Positions 7,588-17,826 of a DNA stretch of 64,000 bases are shown in pieces. The notes beneath the pieces were generated by a model. That model saw nothing but the letters and a program-made list of their open reading frames with translations, searched no databases and was not told the origin of the DNA. Source of the stretch: Oxalicibacterium solurbis. Its GTDB lineage: Bacteria > Pseudomonadota > Gammaproteobacteria > Burkholderiales > Burkholderiaceae_D. The stretch is taken from assembly GCF_014635845.1 (NCBI RefSeq), contig NZ_BMDP01000002.1, forward strand, positions 434,001-498,000. Direction: 5' to 3'. Position numbers and translations under genes: made by a program. Position 1 is the stretch's first letter. Each line of letters begins with the position of its first letter.

Positions 7588-8912
7588 CGGTGGCAAAGGC
7601 TTCGGCTGCACGTACGGTCCTTGTTTCCGCCGTCGCTTCCGGTCAGGGCAAGACCACGGCGACGGCTGCGCTGGCGCGTCGACTGATACGCGAGGGGCTG
7701 CGCGTGCGTGTTTTCAAGACCGGGCCCGATTATCTGGATCCGATGATCCTGCGGCGTGCCAGCGGCGCGGAAGTCTATGCGCTGGATCTGTGGATGGTCG
7801 GCCTCGAACAATGCCGCCGTCTGCTGGCGCAGGCCGCAGCCGAAGCAGATGTGATTCTGATCGAAGGCGTGATGGGGTTGTACGACGGCGATCCTTCTTC
7901 GGCCGATCTGGCGCGCGCATTCGGTGTGCCGGTCGTGGCCGTGCTGGATGCGTCGAAAATGGCGCAGACGGCAGGCGCTGTCGTGCTCGGCTTGCAGCAG
8001 TTCGGCCCGGTCGATATGGCTGGTGTGATCGTCAATCGTGTCGCCGGCACATCGCATGCACAGATGGTGGCGGAAAGCATCCGCAATGTGCCCAACGTGC
8101 CGCTGCTGGCGACGTTGCCACGCCAGCAGACTTCGCTGCCGGAGCGGCATCTGGGTCTGGTGCAGCCGGAAGAAGTGGAACAGGTCGACCGCGTGCTGGA
8201 TCAACTGGCCGAACAGCTTGAACTGGACATGGACGCATGGAATGCGATTCCACTGATCGCATTCGACGATGCGCTGCTTGCATCCGATGCGCCGGGTAAA
8301 CCGGGTCTGCTTGCCGGCAAGACGGTCGCCATCGCGCGCGATGCCGCATTCGCTTTCGTCTATCCGGCCAATCTCGAATGCCTGCGCGAAGCGGGAGCCG
8401 AATTGCGTTTCTTCTCGCCGATCGCCGACGAGCCGATTCCCGCCGATGCCGATGCGGTCTATATTCCCGGCGGCTATCCGGAACTGCATTGCAAAGAACT
8501 GGCGTCGGCGCAACGCTGGCGCGCATCGGTGCAGGCGGCGCATGCCGCCGGTATGCCCATCCTCGCCGAATGTGGCGGCATGATGGTGATCGCCGATACG
8601 CTGACCGATGCGGAAGGCAAGGCATGGCCGATGGCCGGGCTGATGCCGGGGCAGGTCGTCATGCAGCCGCGGCTGGCCGGTATCGGCATGCAGTCGCTGA
8701 CACTGCCGGAGGGTGAATTGCGCGGCCATGCCTTCCATTATTCGATACTGCAGACATCGGCGGAGCCGACCGCGAAAACGGTGCGTCAGAAAAACGGCCA
8801 GCCCGGCGAAGCCGTCTATCGCAGCAACGGATTGACCGCCACGTATTTCCACGCGTACTTCTCGTCGTGCCCGGCGGCGATGGCGCGTCTTTTCCTGCCG
8901 GAAGCGCCATGA
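7581..8912 (+). CDS. cobB: Cobyrinate a,c-diamide synthase
   Basis: 443 residues from a GTG at 7581 (another GTG lies two codons later). The N-terminal ATPase domain has GQGKTT at 21-26. The C-terminal glutamine amidotransferase domain has the nucleophile in AECGGMM near residue 330 and a His in the terminal HAYFSS segment. It amidates the a and c carboxylates of cobyrinate using glutamine and ATP. It also matches CbiA, the anaerobic-route name; from this window alone the two routes cannot be separated. It overlaps cobO by seven bases and the next gene by four. Confidence 0.92.
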   Translation: MVTVAKASAARTVLVSAVASGQGKTTATAALARRLIREGLRVRVFKTGPDYLDPMILRRASGAEVYALDLWMVGLEQCRRLLAQAAAEADVILIEGVMGLYDGDPSSADLARAFGVPVVAVLDASKMAQTAGAVVLGLQQFGPVDMAGVIVNRVAGTSHAQMVAESIRNVPNVPLLATLPRQQTSLPERHLGLVQPEEVEQVDRVLDQLAEQLELDMDAWNAIPLIAFDDALLASDAPGKPGLLAGKTVAIARDAAFAFVYPANLECLREAGAELRFFSPIADEPIPADADAVYIPGGYPELHCKELASAQRWRASVQAAHAAGMPILAECGGMMVIADTLTDAEGKAWPMAGLMPGQVVMQPRLAGIGMQSLTLPEGELRGHAFHYSILQTSAEPTAKTVRQKNGQPGEAVYRSNGLTATYFHAYFSSCPAAMARLFLPEAP

Positions 8913-9481
8913 CGACACGCACGCTTCTCATCGGCGGTGCGCGTTCGGGCAAGAGTGCACACGCGGAGCAACTGGCGCTGGCGGCCATGTCGGCCGGCAA
9001 GCAGATCGTCTATATCGCCACGGCGCAGATCGGCAATGATGACGGCGACGATGAAATGCGACAGCGCGTCGCGCATCATCGTGCCCGGCGCGATGCAAGC
9101 TGGCAGACGGTGGAAGAACCGCTGATGCTGGGGGATGCGATTGCGCGGCATGCATCGGCGCAGACGCTGGTGCTGGTCGATTGCCTGACGGTGTGGCTGT
9201 CGAATCTGCTGTTCGCCGAAGGCGGCGATTTTCCCGAGATCGGCACAATCGCGCCGCCGGACTGCTTTGCGCGCGAACGCGCCAGCCTGTTGCAGGCGCT
9301 GGAGCACGCTGCCGGCGATGTGATCCTCGTGACGAATGAAGTCGGGCAGGGCATTGTGCCGATGGGCGCGGTGTCGCGCTGGTTCGTCGACGAAGCGGGA
9401 CGCCTGAATCAGGATGTCGCTACTCGCTGCGAGCGCGTGCGGCTGATCGTTGCCGGCCTGCCGCTGGCATTGAAAGGCTGA
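8909..9481 (+). CDS. cobU: Adenosylcobinamide kinase / adenosylcobinamide-phosphate guanylyltransferase
   Basis: 190 residues from the ATG at 8909, which overlaps the previous stop (ATGA). Nucleotide-binding loop GGARSGKS at 9-16, followed by HHRARRDASWQTVEEP with the His that is guanylylated in CobU, and the LVDCLTVWLSNLL motif. The enzyme phosphorylates adenosylcobinamide and then forms GDP-cobinamide, the activated precursor for attaching the lower ligand. The equivalent Pseudomonas name is CobP. Confidence 0.93.
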   Translation: MTTRTLLIGGARSGKSAHAEQLALAAMSAGKQIVYIATAQIGNDDGDDEMRQRVAHHRARRDASWQTVEEPLMLGDAIARHASAQTLVLVDCLTVWLSNLLFAEGGDFPEIGTIAPPDCFARERASLLQALEHAAGDVILVTNEVGQGIVPMGAVSRWFVDEAGRLNQDVATRCERVRLIVAGLPLALKG

Positions 9482-9482
9482 G

Positions 9483-10424
9483 ATGCTGGCGGGATTGTCG
9501 TTGTCGCTGCTGGCCTTGCTGCTGCCGTTGGGCCTGCTGCTGGATTGGCTGCTTGGCGAGATGCGGCGCTGGCATCCGCTGGTCGGTTTCGGCAATGCGG
9601 CGGGCCGGCTGGAAAGCGCCATGAACAAAGGCGGCATGTGTTTCATGCGCGGCTTGTGCGCATGGTGCGTCGCCGTGCTGTTGCCGTCCGCACTGGCGTG
9701 GATGGCGCTGGCGCAATTGGCGAAATGGTCATTGCTGGCGGCATGCATAGCGCATGTGGCACTGCTGTATTTCAGTCTCGGTCTGCGCAGCCTGCGCGAT
9801 CATGCGTTGCCTATCGCGCGTGCGCTGGCTGTCGGCGATCTGCCGCGGGCGCGCAGGCTGACGGCGCGCATTGTCAGCCGTGACACGGCGCAGGCCAACG
9901 AAGCCGATCTGGCGAAAGCCGGCGTCGAATCGCTGCTGGAGAACGGTAACGATGCCGTGTTTGGCACGCTGTTCTGGTTTCTCGTTGCCGGCGGCCCCGG
10001 TGCCTTGCTGTTTCGTCTGGCGAACACGCTAGATGCAATGTGGGGCTATCGCACGCCACGCTTCGATATGTTCGGCCGCACGGCGGCGCGTATCGACGAC
10101 GCATTGAACTTCATCCCGGCGCGATTGACCGCGCTGTCGTATGCCTTGCTCGGCAATACGCGGCAGGCATGGCAGTGCTGGCGTGCGCAGGCACCGGCAT
10201 GGAGCAGCCCGAACGCGGGGCCGGTGATGGCTGCCGGCGCGGGAGCGCTGGGCGTCCTGCTGGGCGGTGCAGCCGTCTATCACGGTGAAATTGAACAGCG
10301 CCCGCCCTTGGGCACAGGGGCAGCAGCAGAGGGCAGCGATATCGTGCGCGCATGGCGACTGGTATCGGCAACGGCCTGCCTGTGGGCTGGAGCCATCGTC
10401 ATTGCGGGAGTGTTCCGTGCTTGA
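9483..10424 (+). CDS. cobD: Adenosylcobinamide-phosphate synthase (CobD/CbiB)
   Basis: 313 residues, starting two bases after the cobU stop. Integral membrane protein with several hydrophobic segments and the family motifs LLDWLLGEMRRWHPLVGFG near the N-terminus, SRDT, ESLLENGNDAVFGTLFW, and RTAARIDDALNFIPARLTA. It attaches the aminopropanol (phosphate) arm to cobyric acid. It sits beside the decarboxylase (10417-11424) that makes its aminopropanol-phosphate substrate, which supports the assignment. Confidence 0.92.
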   Translation: MLAGLSLSLLALLLPLGLLLDWLLGEMRRWHPLVGFGNAAGRLESAMNKGGMCFMRGLCAWCVAVLLPSALAWMALAQLAKWSLLAACIAHVALLYFSLGLRSLRDHALPIARALAVGDLPRARRLTARIVSRDTAQANEADLAKAGVESLLENGNDAVFGTLFWFLVAGGPGALLFRLANTLDAMWGYRTPRFDMFGRTAARIDDALNFIPARLTALSYALLGNTRQAWQCWRAQAPAWSSPNAGPVMAAGAGALGVLLGGAAVYHGEIEQRPPLGTGAAAEGSDIVRAWRLVSATACLWAGAIVIAGVFRA

Positions 10425-11424
10425 TCATGGCGGCAATCTGGACGATGCCGTAAGGCGATACGGCCGGCCGCGCGAAGCATGGCTGGATTTGTCGACCGGC
10501 ATCAATCCGCATTCCTATCCGGTGCCGGCCTTGGCGGCCGACGTCTGGCATCGCTTGCCGGAAACGGATGTGCTCCTGCTGCAGGCTGCAGAAAAATATT
10601 ATGGCGCATCGCCGCTGCTGGCGGTGGCCGGTACGCAGGCGGCAATTCAGGCGCTGCCGCGTTTGCGCGGCCCGTCGCGCGTGACCGTGCCGTCCATCGC
10701 CTACGCCGAGCATGCGCATCACTGGAAGCAGAACGGCCACACGGTGCGCGAACTGCCGTATGCGGAACTTGCATCGGTTGTTGACGATTGCGACGTGATG
10801 GTCGTCTGCAATCCAAATAATCCGACCGGCGAGAGCGTCGCGCCGGCAATCCTGCGCGATTGGGCGAAGCGATTGGCGGCACGCGGCGGCTGGTTGATCG
10901 TCGATGAAGCATTCGGCGATGTGACGCCGGAGTTGAGCATTGCAGCGTTAACGGCGTCGGCAGCATCGGCAGAATTTCCCGGTTTGATCGTGTTGCGTTC
11001 CATCGGCAAGTTCTTCGGACTCGCGGGGCTGAGGTTGGGATTTGTCGCTGCAGAAGCGGATTTGCTGGCACGCCTGCGCGACATGCTTGGCCCGTGGACC
11101 GTCAGCGGGCCGGCACAGCAGATCGGCACGGCGGCGTTGACGGATACGGCATGGCAGTCGCAGATGTGCGATCGCCTGCGCGAAGAGGGGGCGCGGCTGC
11201 ACGCGTTGCTGGCATCGCACGGCATTGCCGCCAACGGTTGTGCGTTGTATCAATACTGGCCGGAAAAACATGCGGCAGACTTTGCCGATCGCATGGCACG
11301 GCACGGCATCTGGATCAGGCAGTTTACGCATGGCGTGCGTCTCGGCCTGCCGCCGGATGAAGCCGGCTGGCAGCGATTGCAGCATGCGCTGGCCGATTGG
11401 CAATCTTCACAGGGAAATGCATGA
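10417..11424 (+). CDS. cobC: Threonine-phosphate decarboxylase (CobC-type, PLP-dependent)
   Basis: 335 residues from the GTG at 10417; the frame extends to an ATG at 10267, but that lies deep inside the previous gene. Fold-type I aminotransferase features: N-terminal AWLDLSTGINPHSYPVP, typical of cobalamin CobC/CobD, NPNNPTGE, DEAFGDV, and the PLP Lys in SIGKFFGLAGLRLGF (near residue 198). It converts O-phospho-L-threonine to (R)-1-amino-2-propanol phosphate for the nucleotide loop. The name cobC follows Pseudomonas denitrificans usage; Salmonella calls it CobD. Confidence 0.9.
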   Translation: MLDHGGNLDDAVRRYGRPREAWLDLSTGINPHSYPVPALAADVWHRLPETDVLLLQAAEKYYGASPLLAVAGTQAAIQALPRLRGPSRVTVPSIAYAEHAHHWKQNGHTVRELPYAELASVVDDCDVMVVCNPNNPTGESVAPAILRDWAKRLAARGGWLIVDEAFGDVTPELSIAALTASAASAEFPGLIVLRSIGKFFGLAGLRLGFVAAEADLLARLRDMLGPWTVSGPAQQIGTAALTDTAWQSQMCDRLREEGARLHALLASHGIAANGCALYQYWPEKHAADFADRMARHGIWIRQFTHGVRLGLPPDEAGWQRLQHALADWQSSQGNA

Positions 11425-12326
11425 AACCTTATGTCTTGTCTGCCGCTGTGGCGGTGTGTGTATCGTTGAGCGCATCGCTGTGTGCGACGCAGGCTTTTGC
11501 CGCCATCACGGTGAAGGATGATGCCGGCAATTCCGTCGTGCTGGAAAAACCGGCGCAGCGCATCGTTTCGCTGGCGCCGCACGCGACCGAACTGATCTTC
11601 GCGGCCGGCGGTGGAGATCGCATCGTCGGCACCGTCGGCTACAGCGACTATCCGGCCGCAGCGCTGAAGATTCCGCGCGTCGGCGATCACCGGCAGATCG
11701 ATCTCGAACGCGTGATTGCACTGAAGCCCGATCTGCTGGTCGTGTGGCTGCACGGCAGTTCCGAACGCCAGCTCGACAGCCTGCGCAAGCTGGGTATTCC
11801 GTTTTTCTACAACGAGCCGAAGAAGCTGGCCGATATTCCCGATTCCATTTCACGTCTCGGCAAGCTGATGGGCACGGAACGGCAGGCCGAGCAAATCGCT
11901 GATGAAGAGCGCGCACGGCTGGCGCAATTGCAGAAACAGTACGGCAACCGCCCGCTGGTGCGTACCTTCTATCAGGTCTGGGGCAAGCCGATCTATACGG
12001 TCAACGGCAGCCACATCATCAGCGACATGCTGCACCTGTGCGGCGGCGTCAACATTTTCGGCAGTCTGGGTGTCACCGCGCCGACGGTTTCCACCGAAGC
12101 GGTACTGCTGGAAAACCCCGAAGCCATGATCACCGGCGAACGCAAGACGACGCAGGGGCTGGAAATTTGGAAGCAGTATCCCGATCTGCTGGCGGTGAAG
12201 CGCGACAACCTGTTTTCCATCGATGCCGATCTGCTGAACCGCGCCGGTCCGCGCCTGATCGATGGCGCGACCTTCGTCTGCGAAAAGCTGGAACTGGCAC
12301 GCAGCCGCCGCGTGGATGGAAGGTAA
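11421..12326 (+). CDS. btuF: Periplasmic cobalamin-binding protein BtuF
   Basis: 301 residues from the ATG at 11421, overlapping the previous stop. Signal peptide about 1-27 (ending QAFA). Class III periplasmic binding protein with the N-lobe motif QRIVSLAPHATELIFAAG, then VGYSDYP and LKPDLLVVW, and a long linking helix. It captures cobalamin behind BtuB and docks on BtuC. It is placed among biosynthetic genes rather than next to btuCD, but in the same transcription unit. Confidence 0.9.
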   Translation: MKPYVLSAAVAVCVSLSASLCATQAFAAITVKDDAGNSVVLEKPAQRIVSLAPHATELIFAAGGGDRIVGTVGYSDYPAAALKIPRVGDHRQIDLERVIALKPDLLVVWLHGSSERQLDSLRKLGIPFFYNEPKKLADIPDSISRLGKLMGTERQAEQIADEERARLAQLQKQYGNRPLVRTFYQVWGKPIYTVNGSHIISDMLHLCGGVNIFGSLGVTAPTVSTEAVLLENPEAMITGERKTTQGLEIWKQYPDLLAVKRDNLFSIDADLLNRAGPRLIDGATFVCEKLELARSRRVDGR

Positions 12327-12329
12327 CAA

Positions 12330-13835
12330 GTGAAAAGTGATGCGGTGAAAACCGGCGGCACGAATTTTCCGTTCAAGACCCTGATGGTGCAGGGCACGAC
12401 GTCGGATGCCGGCAAGAGCGTGCTGGTCGCTGCATTGTGCCGTCTGCTGGCGCGCGAAGGTGTGAAGGTCGCGCCGTTCAAACCGCAGAACATGGCGCTG
12501 AACAGCGCGGTGACGGCCGACGGCGGCGAGATCGGCCGCGCGCAGGCCCTGCAGGCGGTTGCCGCCGGCATCGCGCCGCATACCGACATGAATCCGATCC
12601 TGCTGAAGCCGTCCAGCGACATTGGCGCGCAGGTGGTCATCCACGGCAAGGCGCGTGCCGACATGAATGCGCGCGACTACCACGCCTACAAGCCGGTGGC
12701 GATGCAGGCGGTGCTGGAATCGTATCGGCGTCTCGCGGCGCAATACGACGTCGTGCTGGTGGAAGGCGCAGGCAGCCCGGCCGAGATCAATCTGCGCGAG
12801 CGCGACATCGCCAACATGGGTTTTGCCGAAGCGGTCGATTGCCCGGTGATCATCGTTGCCGACATCGACCGTGGCGGCGTGTTCGCCCATCTGGTCGGCA
12901 CGCTGGCTTGCCTGTCGGAGAGCGAACGCAATCGCGTCGTCGGTTTCGTCATCAATCGTTTTCGCGGCGATCTGTCGCTATTGGAGCCGGGGCTGGATTG
13001 GCTGGAGGCGCAAACCGGCAAGCCGGTGTTGGCCGTGCTGTCGTATCTGCACGGATTGTTCCTTGATGCGGAAGATGCGGTCGAACAGACACAGGCGGCG
13101 CGCGGTGCTTTCCGTGTCGTCGTGCCGGTGCCGCCGCGCATCAGCAACCATACTGATTTCGATGCGCTACGTGCACATCCGGGCGTCGATCTGCAACTGG
13201 TCGGCCCCGGCCAGCCGATTTCGCCGGCCGACCTGATCATTCTGCCTGGCAGCAAGCACACGCGCGGCGATCTCGACTGGCTGCGTGCCAACGGCTGGGA
13301 GCAGGCGCTGCAACGCCACCTGCGCTACGGCGGCAAGGTGATCGGTATCTGTGGCGGTTACCAGATGCTGGGTCGCACGGTGGCCGATCCGCAAGGTGTC
13401 GAAGGCGCGCCCGGCATATCCGAAGGGCTGGGACTGCTGGATATCGATACCGTGCTGACGGCGGAGAAACGGCTGGAGCAGGTCGGTGGCCGTTGCGCGT
13501 TTGCCGATGCGGCCGTGAGCGGCTACGAAATCCACATGGGCGTATCAGACGGTGCGGCGCGCGGCAGGCCGGCTTTCTTCATCGAAAATACGAGCGGCGA
13601 TCCGGTTGGAAACAAGCCGGAAGGCGCGCGTTCCGACGACGATCGCGTACTCGGTACCTATCTGCACGGCGTGTTCGATACGCCGGCCGCCTGCAATGCG
13701 CTGCTGCGCTGGGCCGGCTTGCACGGTGATGCGGCTGTCGATACTGCACGTTTGCGCGAGGCCAGTCTGGATCGCATCGCCGATGCCGCACGGTCGCTGC
13801 TGCAGGCCTTGCGCGAATACGGCGATCGCGGCTGA
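12330..13835 (+). CDS. cobQ: Cobyric acid synthase
   Basis: 501 residues from the GTG at 12330, three bases after btuF. N-terminal dethiobiotin-synthetase-like ATPase with [10 protein letters not shown] at 21-30, [11 protein letters not shown], and [22 protein letters not shown]-terminal glutamine amidotransferase with [10 protein letters not shown] (nucleophile Cys near residue 342) and the catalytic-triad region YLHGVFD. It amidates positions b, d, e and g of adenosylcobyrinate a,c-diamide. It is the last gene of the operon. cobS, cobT and the terminal phosphatase are not in this window. Confidence 0.95.
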   Translation: MKSDAVKTGGTNFPFKTLMVQGTTSDAGKSVLVAALCRLLAREGVKVAPFKPQNMALNSAVTADGGEIGRAQALQAVAAGIAPHTDMNPILLKPSSDIGAQVVIHGKARADMNARDYHAYKPVAMQAVLESYRRLAAQYDVVLVEGAGSPAEINLRERDIANMGFAEAVDCPVIIVADIDRGGVFAHLVGTLACLSESERNRVVGFVINRFRGDLSLLEPGLDWLEAQTGKPVLAVLSYLHGLFLDAEDAVEQTQAARGAFRVVVPVPPRISNHTDFDALRAHPGVDLQLVGPGQPISPADLIILPGSKHTRGDLDWLRANGWEQALQRHLRYGGKVIGICGGYQMLGRTVADPQGVEGAPGISEGLGLLDIDTVLTAEKRLEQVGGRCAFADAAVSGYEIHMGVSDGAARGRPAFFIENTSGDPVGNKPEGARSDDDRVLGTYLHGVFDTPAACNALLRWAGLHGDAAVDTARLREASLDRIADAARSLLQALREYGDRG

Positions 13836-13956
13836 CGGCGCTCCTTCCGGCTGCCGCCGCCCGGCGGCACATGCTATTCTTGCCCTTCTGCAATTGCGGC
13901 CCGCCGGGCTGCACCGTTTTCGCTGATTTTTGCTGATCTTGCAAAGGGAGAATGCC

Positions 13957-14577
13957 ATGCCAGTCATCGTCATCGCCAACCCGAAGGGCGGCGTCGGCAA
14001 GAGTACGCTTGCCACCAATCTCGCCGGCTATTTCGCCTCGCAAGGGCACAAGGTCATGCTGGGCGATACCGACGTGCAGCAATCATCGCGCGCATGGCTG
14101 AAGCTGCGCTCGCCGGCGCTGCCTGTTATCCAGCCGTGGGAGATCGAGGACGGCCACGTCGCCAAGCCGCCCAAGGGTACGACGCACATCGTGCTGGATA
14201 CGCCGGCTGGTTTCGGCGGCAAGCGCTTCGAAAAAGTCATGGACATCGCCGACAAGGTGATCGTGCCGCTGCAGCCTTCGATGTTCGACATCCTCGCCAC
14301 GCAGGATTTCCTGCAGAAGCTGGCCGACCGCAAGCAGAAGAGCAAGGTCGATGTCGGCGTGCTCGGCATGCGTGTCGATGTGCGTACGCGCGCTTCGGAA
14401 CAACTGGCCAATTACGTCGAGGGGTTGGGTTTGCCGGTGCTCGGCTTCCTGCGCAGCACGCAGAATTATGTGCAGCTTGCAGCCAATGGCGCGACGTTGT
14501 GGGATGTGGCGCCGGGTCGCGTCGAGAAGGACCGCGAACAGTGGCAGGATATCCTGCGCTGGGTGACGGAAAAATGA
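13957..14577 (+). CDS. ParA/MinD-family P-loop ATPase
   Basis: 206 residues from the ATG at 13957, preceded by AAAGGGAG. Deviant Walker A PKGGVGKST at 9-17, a switch Asp in GDTDVQQSSRAW, and TPAGFGGK for Walker B. The ParA superfamily positions plasmids, chromosomes or protein complexes. No parB or cargo gene is adjacent, so the cargo is unknown. It is sometimes annotated as a cobyrinate synthase because of P-loop similarity and the cob neighbours, but it is much shorter and lacks the amidotransferase domain. A GC-rich hairpin (13852-13869) precedes it; a gene-specific promoter is likely. Confidence 0.8.
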   Translation: MPVIVIANPKGGVGKSTLATNLAGYFASQGHKVMLGDTDVQQSSRAWLKLRSPALPVIQPWEIEDGHVAKPPKGTTHIVLDTPAGFGGKRFEKVMDIADKVIVPLQPSMFDILATQDFLQKLADRKQKSKVDVGVLGMRVDVRTRASEQLANYVEGLGLPVLGFLRSTQNYVQLAANGATLWDVAPGRVEKDREQWQDILRWVTEK

Positions 14578-14596
14578 TCACTGCCTGACCGGAATG

Positions 14597-14627
14597 AAAA
14601 ATGCCGCACGATGTGCGGCATTTTTTT
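14597..14627. terminator. Bidirectional intrinsic terminator between the parA-like gene and panC
   Basis: ATGCCGCAC (14601-14609) and GTGCGGCAT (14613-14621) form a nine-pair stem with loop GAT. The stem is flanked by AAAAA on the left and TTTTTTT on the right, so it can act for both converging genes. Confidence 0.85.
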
Positions 14628-14649
14628 CGTCCAGACGTATTGCAGGAAA

Positions 14650-15555
<906 letters not shown>

Positions 15556-16443
15556 TCAGGTCGGCGCGTAGGCCAGACGAACGTAGATGGGCGCGAACGG
15601 TTCTGCCTGTGTGATCTCGATCAGCGTTTCCTTGCCGAGCTCCAGCAGTGCAACGAAGTTGACGACGACAACCGGCACGCCGCGCGACGGATCGAACAAA
15701 TCGGTGAACTCGACGAACTTGCTGGTCTGCAGCCGGCGCAGGATGGCCGTCATGTGCTCGCGCACCGACAGTTCTTCACGCGTGATCGTGTGATGCGCAG
15801 TCAGCTTGGCACGGCGCAATACGTCGGCCCATGCAGCCTGCAGGTCGTCCATGTTGACCTCGGGCCAGCGCACCACGGTGTTTTGCTCGATGTAGACCTG
15901 CGTGCGCACATAATCGCGACCGAGCTGCGGCAGTGCGTCCAGCTGCTGCGACGCCAGTTTCATCTGCTCGTATTCGAGCAGGCGGCGAACCAGTTCGGCA
16001 CGCGGATCTTCCGCTTCCTCGCCGGTATCGGCCTTGCGCACCGGCAGCAGCATGCGCGACTTGATCTCGATCAGCATCGCCGCCATCAACAGATACTCGG
16101 CTGCCAGTTCCAGATTGCGCATGCGGATCTGCTCGACATACAGCAGATACTGCTTCGTGACCTGCGCCATCGGGATGTCGAGGATGTTGAAGTTCTGCTT
16201 GCGGATCAGGTAGAGCAGCAGATCGAGCGGGCCTTCGAAGGCTTCGAGGAAGATTTCGAGCGCATCCGGCGGGATGTACAGGTCGTTCGGCAGCTTGAAC
16301 AGCGGCTCACCGTACAGGCGCGCATAGGCGACGCCATCGATGACGTCCGGCGTCGTATCCGGCTGGCCGGCGACTTCGATGTCCGGCGCGCTCGAAGGCA
16401 TCTGCGCCAGCATCGGATGTGCGCCGCTGCGCTCGTCGCTCAT
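15556..16443 (-). CDS. scpA: Segregation and condensation protein A (kleisin)
   Basis: 295 residues. After a variable N-terminus of about 45 residues comes the ScpA signature FEGPLDLLLYLIRKQNFNIL, then the helical YLLMAAMLIEIKSRMLLP. ScpA bridges the SMC ATPase heads together with ScpB for chromosome organisation. scpB is not adjacent. The start ATG lies four bases after the stop of the upstream DUF3460 gene, suggesting coupled translation. Confidence 0.92.
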   Translation of the reverse strand: MSDERSGAHPMLAQMPSSAPDIEVAGQPDTTPDVIDGVAYARLYGEPLFKLPNDLYIPPDALEIFLEAFEGPLDLLLYLIRKQNFNILDIPMAQVTKQYLLYVEQIRMRNLELAAEYLLMAAMLIEIKSRMLLPVRKADTGEEAEDPRAELVRRLLEYEQMKLASQQLDALPQLGRDYVRTQVYIEQNTVVRWPEVNMDDLQAAWADVLRRAKLTAHHTITREELSVREHMTAILRRLQTSKFVEFTDLFDPSRGVPVVVVNFVALLELGKETLIEITQAEPFAPIYVRLAYAPT

Positions 16444-16447
16444 CGAA

Positions 16448-16657
16448 TCAGCGGACTTTGTTCTGGTAGACGTAGGCTTGCTGCTTGACGCGCGACGCGT
16501 TGTTGCGATCCATCTGGTCGAGATCGAGCGGCGCCTTGTCCCATAGCAACGAGCGGCCGGCGCGTTGCGAGGCTTCCAGATTCGGGTTCTTTTCCTTCAG
16601 ATCGTTGATGAACTGGGTGATTTCGGATTGGTAGTTATAGTGCTGTTTGCTGAACAT
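16448..16657 (-). CDS. DUF3460 family protein
   Basis: 69 residues. It matches the small betaproteobacterial family typified by YQSEITQFINDLK near the N-terminus, the central RSLLWDKAPLDLD, and a short basic end (VKQQAYVYQNKVR). No function is known to me. It has no signal peptide or membrane segment and is probably cytoplasmic. It heads the reverse-strand group with scpA and panC, so co-expression with chromosome segregation and pantothenate genes is likely. Confidence 0.8.
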   Translation of the reverse strand: MFSKQHYNYQSEITQFINDLKEKNPNLEASQRAGRSLLWDKAPLDLDQMDRNNASRVKQQAYVYQNKVR

Positions 16658-16778
16658 GGTCGATTTGATAACAGGACGGAAACAGCCGCTATTCTACCTT
16701 GTCTTTGCGCCAATCGGCCGGTTGCGATGGCGGGGTGATTCAGGCAAATTGACGGCAGTTTCATTCTGCGGAGCCTTC

Positions 16779-17273
16779 ATGAAAAACTTTCTGCGTGCGG
16801 TGTCGGGCTTGCTGTGCGGCCTGTTGATGTTCGGCTGCCGGCCGGTCGAGGATTTCGGCCTGGAAAAATTGACCAAAGGCGTTTCCACGGAAGCCGACGT
16901 GCGGGCGGCGATGGGCGAGCCGGCGGCAGTCTGGCCGGAAGGAAACGGCGCACGTACGCTGGAATATCCGAAAGGGCCGGAGGGTAACCGCACGTTCATG
17001 GTCGATGTCGATGCGGGCGGTGTGCTGCACGACTGGAAGCAGGTACTGACACCGGAGAATTTCGCGACGATCGCGCCGGGCATGACGCGTGACGAAGTGC
17101 GGCGCAAGCTGGGCAGGCCGCGCACTGTTGCGAATTTTCCGCTGAAGAACGAAGAAGTCTGGGACTGGCGCTATCAGGCGTCGCCGGGCGAGGACAAATT
17201 CTTCAACGTGCATTTCGACCGCAGCAGCAATCGTGTCGTGCGCGTATCGGAATCCGAGGAAGTGCACGGCTGA
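16779..17273 (+). CDS. SmpA/OmlA (BamE-like) domain lipoprotein
   Basis: 164 residues from the ATG at 16779 (GCGGAG just upstream); the longer frame from 16647 overlaps the divergent gene. Signal peptide with lipobox LLMFGC, lipidated Cys near residue 20. Two tandem repeats of the BamE-like fold can be seen: LTKGVSTEADVRAAMGEPA, then IAPGMTRDEVRRKLGRP. BamE proteins bind the outer-membrane assembly machine, but this one is longer than BamE and may be a paralogue with another envelope role. Confidence 0.75.
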   Translation: MKNFLRAVSGLLCGLLMFGCRPVEDFGLEKLTKGVSTEADVRAAMGEPAAVWPEGNGARTLEYPKGPEGNRTFMVDVDAGGVLHDWKQVLTPENFATIAPGMTRDEVRRKLGRPRTVANFPLKNEEVWDWRYQASPGEDKFFNVHFDRSSNRVVRVSESEEVHG

Positions 17274-17313
17274 TCCTGCAGACCGCCGTACATCGGTGGT
17301 TAGTATCGGTTGA

Positions 17314-17793
17314 TCAGTTCTTCAGGATGCGCCGCATGACGGTCGGCGGCGGGTCCATCGGATTGGCGTGTGCATATTCCAGTTCCGGCGCTTCGGAGAA
17401 TTCGTAGGCCGAATAAAGATCGAGCAGGCGCGGCTGGTCGTGGCGTACCGCCAGCCGCAGTTCTTCCACTTCATTGACGTAGGCGTGGTGGATGATGGCT
17501 TCCACCAGTTGTTGCGACAGGTCCAGTCCGCGAAAGGCCGGTAGCACGCCGATGCGCAGCATTTCCCAGATGGCTGAATTGTCTTCCCGCGGCAGCCAGC
17601 GCGCGGAACCGATGGGTTCGCCATCCGCCAGCAGGATGAAGGCGCCGCCGTGCAGCAGATGCTGGCTGACCCTGCTTGCCGTTTCGCGATGCCCGCCGGA
17701 CGTGACGGCCACGCGATTGGCCCAGGCCGCGCGCGTGAGACTGGCTATCAGTTGCGCATCTTCGAGAGTAGCTTCGCGTATCTGAGTCTGCAT
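17314..17793 (-). CDS. GNAT-family N-acetyltransferase
   Basis: 159 residues. N-terminal IREATLEDAQLIASLTRAAW, central LLADGEPIGSARWLP, and the acetyl-CoA loop region RIGVLPAFRGLDLSQQLVE fit the GNAT fold; the substrate is unknown. It lies just downstream of metG on the same strand with a 33-base gap, so they may be cotranscribed. Confidence 0.8.
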   Translation of the reverse strand: MQTQIREATLEDAQLIASLTRAAWANRVAVTSGGHRETASRVSQHLLHGGAFILLADGEPIGSARWLPREDNSAIWEMLRIGVLPAFRGLDLSQQLVEAIIHHAYVNEVEELRLAVRHDQPRLLDLYSAYEFSEAPELEYAHANPMDPPPTVMRRILKN

Positions 17794-17826
17794 GGCGGAA
17801 CGGTCGGGACGATGCGTTATCGCGGC

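Noticed and set aside
13957-14577. ParA-like gene as an extra cobyrinate a,c-diamide synthase
   Set aside because: Too short, no amidotransferase domain, and the motif order is that of ParA/MinD ATPases.
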